DNA from: Pterois miles
Taxonomy: Eukaryota > Chordata > Actinopteri > Perciformes > Scorpaenidae
Direction of reading: 5' to 3'
Assembly (NCBI GenBank): GCA_947000775.1
Contig: CAMQGK010000567.1
Location: forward strand, 1,584,501-1,648,500
DNA length: 64,000 nt
The position numbers and the translations under genes were made by a program. This document shows, piece by piece, positions 22,879-32,815 of the stretch. Positions within the stretch are counted from its first letter, which is position 1. Every line of letters begins with the position of its first letter. The notes under the pieces were generated by a model. That model searched no databases and was not told the origin of the DNA. It saw only the letters and a program-made list of their open reading frames with translations.

Positions 22879-23204
22879 TTAAAAGGAACAGTGTGTAACA
22901 TTTCGGGGGATCTATTAATGTGATATAATATTTCTAGCTATGTTTTCTTCAGTGTATAATCACCTAAAACTAAGAACTGCTGTCTTTTCGTTAGCTTAGA
23001 ATGAGCGCTATATAGCTACATAAGGAGTCCGCCACGTTTCTACCGTAGCCCAGAATGGACAAACTATTCACTGGCTCTTGTTTGGCATTTTTACATTACC
23101 TGATGGTCATCATAGTTCTCCGACCTGCTTGTGAAACTGCGGTAAAGTGAGGAGTGAGCGGAGGGGTACTAGATGTCGCCAAATCTGACACACTGTCCCT
23201 TCAA
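22879..23204 (+). mobile_element. TIR element (AAAGGAACAGTGTGTAAC family), copy A
   Basis: The ends TAAAAGGAACAGTGTGTAAC and CTGACACACTGTCCCTTCAA are inverted. The interior has AGTAGCCCAGAACGGACAAA-like, TTACATTACCTGATGGTCAT and GTTCTCCGAC blocks shared with 35160-35545 and 51770-52213. It is internally deleted relative to those copies. Confidence 0.8.
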
Positions 23205-23319
23205 GACTATTGCAGGTACCATAAGTTAGCAAAGCAAAGCATGAAAGCAAAGATAATTTAAACACTTTGTAAGGCTCAAGCAACTTGTTATTTAGATGTT
23301 TACTACCATATATTTCTAC

Positions 23320-24265
23320 TTCATGGATGCAAAAATCGGTTTGTCGGTCGGCCCACCACTTTGGTTCAAAAATATCTCAACAACTATTGAACAGATTGCC
23401 ATGGACTTTTGTACAGGCCTCATGGTAACCATAGGACATATACTGAAATAACGTTTCATCTATCTCCATCATCAGGTCCAAATTTTACTTTGTTCAAGAC
23501 ACTGGTTTACAACCAAATATGTGCAGAACTAACTGCATTTCCATCAGCCTCAGTTTTTAACCAGGCGGCAAACTCCGGCTCGGAAAAGTGAAGCCAATGC
23601 TGAAGTGCTTTAAAACTGCCAACGAGGGCGACTACTCTGGTCGCAAAAGGAAGTCTGATTGTATAGAAGTCTATCTTGATTTATAACCTCAGTAAACATT
23701 GTAAACATAAGTTTATGGTCTTAATCACTAGCTTCAATTCTCCTTCAATACAGCATGATGTTCATTTCATAAATTATGGTCCCGCAACTCGTAGAGAAAC
23801 CAGGAGCGCGAAGTGCTATCTGGGGTTACTTCGGCTTCAAAATAAATGAGCACGGTGAAGCCACTAACACCGAAGCACCACTGTGCAAACGGTGTTATAA
23901 AACATGTCTGGCCAAGAGTGGAAACACTTCCAACTTGTCAAAACATCTGAGGGAAAAGCAGCCAGACCTGAACAAGGAGTTCAGGGAACGACAGGTAATA
24001 ATTGATATACCCATTTAAAAAAGCCACATTCAGAATGTCAAGAAACACGTCACAAATTGTGAACTCTGAGCTTTCCGAAACTTTCCCCTTACGAGGTTGT
24101 GAATACGATATGAGGGGGGCGTTCATATGGGCCCAACTCGTAAACACCAAATTTGAAGTCACCAATAAACCTACTTAGCATTACCATGTTAGCATTGTCA
24201 CTGTGAGCATGTTAGCATTACTTGTGTAAGTAAGTAAGTACAGGGCTGTAGAGTCTAGTCTTTCA
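23320..24265 (+). repeat. GTTAGCATG family copy split by other repeats
   Basis: The left part (23320-23575: CCACCACTTTGGTTCAAAAA, ATCTCAACAACTATTG, CATCAGCCTCAG) and the right part (24165-24265: GCATTGTCACTGTGAGCATG) flank unrelated sequence. The middle holds a dispersed block also found inverted at 39040-39250, a BED-finger exon, and 24040-24160, which resembles 54465-54590. Confidence 0.55.
23776..23996 (+). pseudogene. hAT/ZBED-type BED-finger exon fragment
   Basis: From an ATG: MVPQLVEKPGARSAIWGYFG, then CKRC, NTSNLSKHLREKQPDLNKEF and RERQ. The aromatic W-x-Y-F, the C-x2-C and the first His of a BED finger are present. The second His ligand is Gln (HLREKQ instead of H-x4-H). The frame ends at a good donor, CGACAG|GTAATA, as in elements whose BED finger is a separate exon. 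I see no transposase core nearby. Confidence 0.7.
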
Positions 24266-25574
24266 TGTACAAGCTGTGTACAGGCTACAATTAACTCCTT
24301 TAACACTAACTTGTTTTCGCCACTTTGTATTCGCCAATACAATTCGCTAAATGTAATTTGCTAATTTAGCTAACTTTTCATTTTTTGCATCAAGCTTTAA
24401 ATTAACTGCCATCTGACTAGGAAATGAAACCGAAGTAACAATAAAGTTAATAAGGAAATCTGTTTCGCGAGGTTTGTTTTGTTAAAGAGAACTGCTGTCA
24501 CTTCCTGTGGCTGTCAGATGATGGACAGTAAGCAGCACCGATAAGATAACATATAGTCAGGAACAATTCAGTATTGATAACATGTAACAAGATGTTAACA
24601 GACTCGGGGGAGATCCCTAGATTCACTGCTTAGTGTTAATCCTGAGCAGGTCTCTTATATCTGCTGATTCTGGGCTGAGTTTTATTAAAAACTTAGCATT
24701 CATACAGCTGCACACATCGACAGCAGGAGCCTGAATACATGTTACAGTTTCAAAGCACAGAGCAGAGCGTCTGATCCATCTTAACCCAATAGACATGAAG
24801 ATAATGTAATCACAGCCTATCTGGACAGCAAGCTTCCTGCTGGAGGAAAGCAGGGTTACGACTGTCAATCCATACACACACATTCCCACTTACATATACA
24901 CCTGCAAATACACTTTTCAACGATTTATTTACACAGTGACAGCACAATCACCCCAGCTAATGGGGATGTGAATCAACTTAAACACACTCAACATTATTGA
25001 TTTCACATGACTGAAGAGATGTAAATACAAGGCGTGGAGAGAATATAGGTGGTTGAAAACAACAACAGGGAGAGAGAGGGATCACAGGGGAAGGGGGGGG
25101 GGGTTGAAATGGAAAAGTGGACGATAAGCAAGAGATAATAGCTGACGGAGGCTCAGAAAACATGATAAGCTCAGTACAGATTTAGCTTGTGAAGTTTTAC
25201 TCTTTACATGCTGCTTTAAAGGGCTATAACAATGGTTTGCCATGTTTCGGCCACCTAACTACAAAACCCATATCCCTTAACGGTTAATCGTTCTTCACAA
25301 CTTTATATTTCTGCATAGATTTCCTGCTTTTCAAAGTAGCAGTTGCTTTCAATTTATCCCAGAACACTGTAGGTAAGGAAATGAACTCGCTTGACGTTGG
25401 TTATCCGTCATGTTAAACATTTTATTGCCTTTATATTTTCTGTCAATCACCCACGAATGTCAAGCAACCCATGTCAATTTCCGCACAAAATAAACTTCCG
25501 TCTCTATAGGAAACAACTTGGTTATGTTTAGGAAACAAAACGACTTTTAGGAAGTTTAGGAAAAAATCGTGGCT
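24266..25574. other. Putative carhsp1 intron 1 DNA
   Basis: There is an 11-G run near 25093. 25400-25574 (GTTTAGGAAACAAAACGACT, AAAAAATCGTGGCTTGGGTT) looks like the left part of a dispersed element whose interior seeded the adjoining minisatellite. No gene is seen. Confidence 0.4.
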
Positions 25575-27915
25575 TGGGTTAAAATAACTACAGATGTGGT
25601 GTTACATAAGTACACAAGTTACGTGACAGATAAGTCAACATCTGGTTTAAAATAACTACTAAAGTGGTACTTTAGTATGCAAGTTACGTGACAGATAAGT
25701 CAACATCTGGGTTAAAATAACTACTAAAGTGGTGGTACTTTAGTATGCAAGTTATGTGACAGATAAGTCAACATCTGGGTTAAAATAACTACTAAAGTGG
25801 TGTTTAGTACACAAGTTATGTGACAGATAAGTCAACATCTGGGCTAAAATAACTACTAAAGTGGTGGTACTTTAGTATGCAAGTTACGTGACAGATAAGT
25901 CAACATCTGGGTTAAAATAACTACTAAAGTGGTGGTACTTTAGTATGCAAGTTACGTGACAGATAAGTCAACATCTGGGTTAAAATAACTACTAAAGTGG
26001 TGGTACTTTAGTATACAAGTTACGTGACAGATAAGTCAACATCTGGGTTAAAATAACTACTAAAGTGGTGTTTAGTACACAAGTTACGTGACAGATAAGT
26101 CAACATCTGGGTTAAAATAACTACTAAAGTGGTACTTTAGTATGCAAGTTACGTGACAGATAAGTCAACATCTGGGTTAAAATAACTACTAAAGTGGTAC
26201 TTTAGTATGCAAGTTACGTGACAGATAAGTCAACATCTGGGTTAAAATAACTACTAAAGTGGTGGTACTTTAGTATGCAAGTTATGTGACAGATAAGTCA
26301 ACATCTGGGTTAAAATAACTACTAAAGTGGTGGTACTTTAGTATGCAAGTTACGTGACAGATAAGTCAACATCTGGGTTAAAATAACTACTAAAGTGGTG
26401 GTACTTTAGTATGCAAGTTACGTGACAGATAAGTCAACATCTGGGTTAAAATAACTACTAAAGTGGTGTTTAGTACACAAGTTACGTGACAGATAAGTCA
26501 ACATCTGGGTTAAAATAACTACTAAAGTGGTGGTACTTTAGTATGCAAGTTACGTGACAGATAAGTCAACATCTGGGTTAAAATAACTACTAAAGTGGTG
26601 GTACTTTAGTATGCAAGTTACGTGACAGATAAGTCAACATCTGGGTTAAAATAACTACTAAAGTGGTGTTACATAAGTACACAAGTTACGTGACAGATAA
26701 GTCAACATCTGGTTTAAAATAACTACTAAAGTGGTGGTACTTTAGTATGCAAGTTATGTGACAGATAAGTCAACATCTGGGTTAAAATAACTACTAAAGT
26801 GGTACTTTAGTATGCAAGTTACGTGACAGATAAGTCAACATCTGGGTTAAAATAACTACTAAAGTGGTGTTTAGTATACAAGTTATGTGACAGATAAGTC
26901 AACATCTCGGTTAAAATAACTACTAAAGTGGTGGTACTTTAGTATGCAAGTTACGTGACAGATAAGTCAACATCTGGGTTAAAATAACTACTAAAGTGGT
27001 GTTTAGTATACAAGTTATGTGACAGATAAGTCAACATCTGGGTTAAAATAACTACTAAAGTGGTGGTACTTTAGTATACAAGTTACGTGAAAGATAAGTC
27101 AACATCTGGGTTAAAATAACTACTAAAGTGGTGGTACTTTAGTATACAAGTTACGTGACAGATAAGTCAACATCTGGGTTAAAATAACTACTAAAGTGGT
27201 GGTACTTTAGTATGCAAGTTACGTGACAGATAAGTCAACATCTGGGTTAAAATAACTACTAAAGTGGTGTTTAGTATACAAGTTATGTGACAGATAAGTC
27301 AACATCTGGGTTAAAATAACTACTAAAGTGGTGGTACTTTAGTATACAAGTTACGTGAAAGATAAGTCAACATCTGGGTTAAAATAACTACTAAAGTGGT
27401 GGTACTTTAGTATACAAGTTACGTGACAGATAAGTCAACATCTGGGTTAAAATAACTACTAAAGTGGTGGTACTTTAGTATGCAAGTTATGTGACAGATA
27501 AGTCAACATCTGGGTTAAAATAACTACTAAAGGGTGGTACTTTAGTATGCAAGTTACGTGACAGATAAGTCAACATCTGGGTTAAAATAACTACTAAAGT
27601 GGTGGTACTTTAGTATGCAAGTTACGTGACAGATAAGTCAACATCTGGGTTAAAATAACTACTAAAGTGGTGGTACTTTAGTATGCAAGTTACGTGACAG
27701 ATAAGTCAACATCTGGGTTAAAATAACTACTAAAGTGGTGGTACTTTAGTATGCAAGTTATGTGACAGATAAGTCAACATCTGGGTTAAAATAACTACTA
27801 AAGTGGTGGTACTTTAGTATGCAAGTTACGTGACAGATAAGTCAACATCTGGGTTAAAATAACTACTAAAGTGGTGGTACTTAAGTATGAAATTTACGTA
27901 ACAAATAAATCAACT
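25575..27915. repeat. Minisatellite: about 34 copies of a 64-68-bp unit with internal hairpin
   Basis: The consensus 68-bp unit reads GGTTAAAATAACTACTAAAG, TGGTGGTACTTTAGTATGCA, AGTTACGTGACAGATAAGTC, AACATCTG. Three main length classes occur: 68 (GGTGGT), 65 (one GGT) and 64 (GGTGTTTAGTAYAC). The 68/65 forms contain a perfect 9-bp inverted repeat, TACTAAAGT / ACTTTAGTA, with a 6- or 3-base loop. Copies are very similar; common differences are TTACGTG/TTATGTG and GTATGC/GTATAC. Units are not multiples of three and are stop-rich, so non-coding. Confidence 0.97.
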
Positions 27916-29195
27916 CTTATCTCTTCTCTACCTGGTGTTTTGTCGCTCTATATTATACCGATTATGTGGATTATATACGCATGTGCAGTCAAATGATACC
28001 TGAAATCAATCCTTTTGTACCCAGAAAAAAAGACTATTTCTATGGTTTTGCTTGCAGCCAATCACTGCAAGTTTTCAATCTGCACACAGAGCCGTCTGGG
28101 TCGGCGCCTAGCGGCTAACGGTGCTAACAGTGCCAACAATGGCAACGGTACTGACGGAGCTAACAGTTTTAATCTGGTGGGGAAGCGGAGGATGAGCGTT
28201 AAGCAACAGAACATCATAACACACTAATTATTTTACTGTATACAACATTACACAGCCAAAATGCGGAAAAGAGGCCATGGTGAAAGGCAGCAGGTTGCAA
28301 TACAAAGCGTTAAAAAATATGTTAGACATGCATGATGTAATAAGAAGAGCTGAAGTGTAAAACCGAAAGAGATAAGAGAGCAGGAGCATAGAAGATAAGA
28401 GACACGGTGAAAGGAGGTCAGACATGATAACATGCCTGTGTGCATTTGTAAAAGTTGCCGCCTAAAATGTATATCCATATATAAACACAGGCAGAACTAT
28501 TTCCCACAGACACACACTGATGTGTTTAGGAAACTCACAGACAGGAGTTCAAACCACAGCTGCTCCGTTGACGTAAGAGCTGCTGCCTAATTTTCCTCGT
28601 GGGGAACGTATAAGTTAAGTTACAGTCTGCATCCCCAAGGCTTTCAGCTACAGCGTGAAGCTTCCCCGCCTCCAGTCACAACTACATCCATGTCATTTTC
28701 AGGTTTAAAGGTATTTAATCTTTCACCATTTATTCAGAGTTAGTGCAGTGCCTGTTTGGACGATGAACGATTATGGTGAAACACCAAGGACAGGCACACA
28801 GAGAGACACTCCGTCCAAAATGGGATTTTCACATTGGATTTTGGATTACTGCAAAAAATAAGCTCTGTGGCGAACACACATTTATGATTTATAAAGATTT
28901 ATAAATTTTGTTCAGCAAGATAATCTCCACAAATGAATACCACTTTTATGATTTCTGAAGCGTAAATTCAATTGGCGGAGGAAAAAAGCTAAGATTAGGC
29001 TATAAACGAACTACACTACGGTCGCGTGGTAAAAATGAGGCTGTAAAGAGAGACGAGTTGGTGTGATGACGTTTAGTAGTCTTTTTTAACCACTTGTTAA
29101 CAACCACCTTTTTTAAGACACAAAAGCTGTGAGTGGGGTATTTACTGATGTATTTTATAGAACAAAACATTAAAATCTCTTCAGCTTGTGTTAAC
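27916..29195. other. Putative carhsp1 intron 1 DNA
   Basis: 28080-28205 matches 3480-3690 in part. 28930-29110 (GGCTATAAACGAAC, TGATGACGTTTAGTAGTC, CCACTTGTTA) matches 57990-58140, so both are dispersed repeats. No gene is seen. Confidence 0.45.
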
Positions 29196-29289
29196 GAGAG
29201 GTCGACCGATATGTTTTTTTTTATGGCTGATGCCGATATTTTACAGAATCAGGGCAGCCGATTGGTTTACTGGCTATATTGGGTTTTAT

Positions 29290-29630
29290 CATATTTTTAG
29301 GTTTTATATTTCTTATGGACTTTTAACCCTTTCATCACAGATCCTTTTATTTGATTTCATTCTATCCTTATTAGACTAGTATTTCGTTGTATTTACTAGT
29401 CTATCTATTTATTTGTGGCCTATATTTCTATTTCTATTTACATTAGCTATTGTTAGTTTCAGGTTTATATTTTTAGCTTACATATACTGTCACTGTTGTT
29501 GTTGAGCATCGCTGTTTTTATCTATGCTTTATTTTTTTTTTTTTTTTTTTTGTTTTTTTTTTTAGGTACAAGCTGCTCCAAGCCAATTGCTCCTAGAGGT
29601 ATTAATAAAGTTGTTTGAATTGAATTGAAC
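29290..29630 (+). mobile_element. Inserted LINE/SINE 3' end
   Basis: It interrupts the surrounding TIR element and ends AGGTATTAATAAAGTTGTTT then GAATTGAATTGAA, an L2-like tail with a (TTGAA)n end. A T20 run and a T12 run lie inside. No coding frame is seen. Confidence 0.5.
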
Positions 29631-29705
29631 TGATGGCCGATATATGATGCCAGTATTTTGCTGCTAATATCTTTGGCTGTTTTTCTTTTTTTCCTCCATC
29701 TGATA

Positions 29706-29765
29706 AAATATAAAGAAAGAAAGAAAGAAAGATATTCCTTTATTAGTCCCAAGGGGGAAAATAGA
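29706..29765 (-). mobile_element. SINE 3' tail
   Basis: (AAAG)n then ATATTCCTTTATTAGTCCCA then AGGGGGAAAATAG. The reverse complement is the tail GGGACTAATAAAGGAATAT, as in the tRNA-SINE at 55736. The SINE body is replaced by a G-rich tract. Confidence 0.6.
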
Positions 29766-29774
29766 TTTAAAAAG

Positions 29775-29890
29775 AGAGGGGGGGGGGGGCCCGGAAGGGC
29801 GAGGGGGGGGGGGGGTGGGGGTGGGGGGGGCCCGGGGGGGGGGAGAGGGGGGAAGGCCCAAGGGTGGGGGGGGGGGGGGGGGGGGCCCCC
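29775..29890. repeat. Extreme G-rich tract
   Basis: More than 100 bases that are nearly all G with a few GGGCCC blocks. Many overlapping G-quadruplex options exist. It lies exactly where a SINE body would be expected, so it may be a consensus/assembly artefact. Confidence 0.85.
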
Positions 29891-30226
29891 AAGCCCCATA
29901 ACACCTTAATAATAACAAATGATACACTAAATTCCTTAACTTAAGTTTGCCTTTATTGAACACTTATGGTCTGTCTTTGCAGTCTGCATTTTGTGTGTGC
30001 ACGGTTTCTCCCAGTTAAGACGTTGTTGTTGCCGTTGTTGGTCAGGTTAGCCCGCTGGGCTTCGTCTACTGAGGTCTGATGGTAGGACAGAAGGGGCGGA
30101 GTCACACGTGCTCTACAGCTACAACACTGGGCTGGCCGCAGATGCGCCTGCATCGGCCAAGCATATTAAGCAAAAAAATGAAAAAAATGTCAAAAAATGG
30201 GCCTGATTAATCGGTCGACCTCTAGT

Positions 30227-30814
30227 GTTAACCACAGACATCTAACAGACAGACATCTAACTAAAAACCCATCCAGACAAGGGAATCAGAAGTGCTAAAA
30301 TGCTAATTCATCTAGGGCTCATTCTTGTGACACTGTATGGCTTTGGTGTCAAAGCTGAAAGCACAAGGGCCTATTTGGCAATATTTCTGATTTAAACCCA
30401 ATGCTAACAGGCAGTCTGACATTTATGACTGCCCCCTCTCAGTCGATTAGTCGACTAATCGCTCACTTTGGTCTTAGTCGACTAAGATTTCTTTAATTGA
30501 TTAGTCATTTTTAATATGCTTTTTCATGCTAGATGACTTATTTCCAAGAAGCTTGTGAGCACATCTCTGTCTTTTTTATTATTTAGAGAGACTTCTTTAG
30601 TCGAGGACACCCCTAGAAATTTTATTTTGATATTCGTCATTCAAGTTTTATTTTTTATTTGAATGGGAGTTGAAGGCAAAATCTTTGGAGCATTAAAACG
30701 TTATTCAAAAAGTTATTTTGGAAATGAAATCAACTGTCTGATCATTATCAATAGTGATCACAGTGGACCTAGAGCTTTGGCAACCGCAAATAAATTACTT
30801 CTTTTCTTTTTGTA
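30227..30814. other. Putative carhsp1 intron 1 DNA
   Basis: 30372-30408 (TATTTGGCAATATTTCTGAT, TTAAACCCAATGCT) is shared with 51020-51058. 30430-30510 is rich in GATTAGTCGACTAATC, a perfect palindrome block of a dispersed element. No gene is seen. Confidence 0.45.
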
Positions 30815-31380
30815 GGGCTGACAATCGATTGAAATATTGATCACACTTTTTTTCTGTTCAAAATGTACCTTTAAAGGCAGAATTTTCAAATATTTAATAC
30901 TCTTATCAACATGGTAGCGGGCAAATATTAATCAATTAACAACACAAAACAATGACAAATATTGTCCAGAAACCCTCAGAGGTACATTTAGCATAAAAAT
31001 ATGCTCAAATCATAACATGACAAACTGCAGCCCAACAGGCAACAACAGCTGTCAGTGTGTCAGTGTGCTGACTTGACTATGACTTGATCCAAACTGCATG
31101 TGATTATCATAAAGTGGGCATGTCTGTAAAGGGGAGACTGGTGGGTACCCAGAGAACCCATTTACATTCACATATCTGGAGGTCAGAGGTCAAGGGAGCC
31201 CTTTGAAAATGGACATGCAGGCTTTTCCTCACCAAAATAGGTTTTCTAGTTTCACATGATACCAGTACGTCACTGTAGCTATAAAACTGAGCCGCTACAA
31301 CCTAATAACTGCATGTTGCATTGAAGAAATTAGTGGTGTTTAAACAAATTTGCATTAATGTGCTATTATTGCATTAACTA
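30815..31380 (+). mobile_element. TAGGGCTGTCAA TIR family, near-complete copy
   Basis: It starts TGTAGGGCTGACAATCGAT and contains the full series AATACTCTTATCAACATGG, AAAGTGGGCATGTCTGTAAA, CAGAGGTCAAGGGA, GATACCAGTA and GAAATTAGTGGTGT, ending TGCTATTATTGCATTAACT just before the (CA)n array. Non-coding. Confidence 0.7.
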
Positions 31381-31413
31381 TCCCTTTTACTTTCATATAG
31401 ACACAGCTCTTTG

Positions 31414-31415
<2 letters not shown>

Positions 31416-31498
<83 letters not shown>
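31416..31498. repeat. (CA)n microsatellite
   Basis: About 41 uninterrupted CA units. Confidence 0.98.
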
Positions 31499-31500
<2 letters not shown>

Positions 31501-31595
31501 GACGAGACCTGTGTCCTATGGAACTTTCCATGATAGTGCTCTCCAATCACCGCACCACCCAAAGACCCTGCTGATGCAGCAAATACCAGCCAATT

Positions 31596-31597
<2 letters not shown>

Positions 31598-31657
<60 letters not shown>
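31598..31657. repeat. (CA)n microsatellite
   Basis: About 30 uninterrupted CA units, 100 bp from the previous array. Confidence 0.98.
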
Positions 31658-31659
<2 letters not shown>

Positions 31660-32464
31660 TATACATGGATAAATGAGCTCTTAGGCCAACACACACACTA
31701 CCCATGTGATGAGGCCATTATACTATACAACCAGAGTCTCTGGATAATACGTTTCATGAAGCCATGCGGACTCCATTCACTGGTGTAGAGTTCCAGTCTG
31801 GCACTCTCTGCCAGACCGGGTCCATTCATCTGAAGCTGCATTCAAAGAGAAAGGAATCTGATTTGTAAAGGGATAGGCCTTGACATTTCTATAGCAGTAC
31901 ATGGAATATGGACTGATGTAACACAATCGACCTGCTGTCGGTTTATAAAATCTACATTTTTTTGTCATCCGTGTGTTTTATGAGTGCTGTGTTTCTGTAC
32001 AGCTGTTACTGTCGTTCCACCGCTGGCTGTCTGACTTTACATTTGTTCATCCGTGGTTGTTTTTTTTGGTGGTTTTAAACGTAGAGCTGCGCCTCCTCGT
32101 CTCAGGCTTGTGACCTGGAAATCAATCTCAGTGCTCCATCTTGAAGGACGTCACAATTCCTAAAATGCATTAAATGCATCTGGAGGCGAGCGAGGATAGA
32201 GGAGGCTTGCAGGAGCTAGAAGCGAGAATACACCGGTGTCTCCTTTACAGAAGTGTTTTTGGCACCTGCGATATATAAGATGCGTCACACAGCTGGAATA
32301 ATCTCATAGCAGGCCTTTACAAGTGTGTGTGTATTGATCAGTTATAGTAGTTATTGAAAATTATCAAACCTTCTGCACATCATTTCATCTTGATATTACT
32401 TATGTTTTTATCTTAAATGTAGGCTACATCCAATTCATATATTTATTAGAACAATAAGAACGTC
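31658..32464. other. Putative carhsp1 intron 1 DNA
   Basis: Unique-looking sequence. No exon, RNA gene or repeat is recognised. Confidence 0.35.
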
Positions 32465-32815
32465 CTCTTAGTGGTTAGCACCATCGTATCACAGCAAGAG
32501 GGTCACAGTTTGCATGTTCTCCCTGTGTTATCGTGGGTTTTCTCCGGGTTCTCCGGGTTCTCCAGGTTCTCCGGCTTCCTCCCACAGTCCAAAGACATGC
32601 AGTTTATGTTAACTGATGACTTTAAATTGCCTGTAGGTGTGAATGTGAGTGTGAATGGTTGTCCGTCTCTATGTTGTCTGTCTCTATGTGCCCTGCGATG
32701 GACTGGCGACCTGTCCAGGGTGAACCCCACCTTTGTGCAATGCCAGCTGGGATCGGCTCCAGCCCCCCCGCGACCCCCTATCGGGATAAGTGGTTGAAGA
32801 TAGATGGATATAAAC
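32465..32815 (+). mobile_element. tRNA-derived SINE/RTE-tail retroposon
   Basis: It begins GTGGTTAGCACCATCGTATC then ACAGCAAGAGGGT (A-box-like). The B box is lost and the sequence jumps to GTTTGCATGTTCTCCCTGTG. Then come CTCCCACAGTCCAAAGACAT, GGCGACCTGTCCAGGGTGAA and GCTGGGATCGGCTCCAGC, ending GATAAGTGGTTGAAGATAG then ATGGATA. A small tandem GGGTTCTCC expansion lies at about 32545-32575. Confidence 0.7.

Larger units (their letters stand above)
29196..30226. mobile_element. Non-autonomous TIR element (GAGGTCGACCGAT family), copy 2, with insertions
   Basis: The ends GAGAGGTCGACCGATAT and TAATCGGTCGACCTCT are inverted. Compared with copies 1 and 3 it has an insertion at about 29290-29630 (an L2-like 3' end) and another at about 29711-29890 (SINE tail plus G-rich tract). 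Confidence 0.8.

Noticed and set aside
25575..27915. CRISPR array or satellite centromere
   Set aside because: The units are contiguous with no unique spacers and the genome is a vertebrate; 2.3 kb is far too short for a centromeric satellite.
29522..29963. Proline- or glycine-rich proteins read from both strands
   Set aside because: Simple translations of the poly-G tract, not genes.
31355..31694. Cys-Val or Thr-His repeat proteins
   Set aside because: Frames through (CA)n microsatellites; the same applies to 18000-18200 and 52690-53390.
32471..32797. Plus-strand 108-residue open frame
   Set aside because: It lies wholly within a tRNA-derived retroposon.
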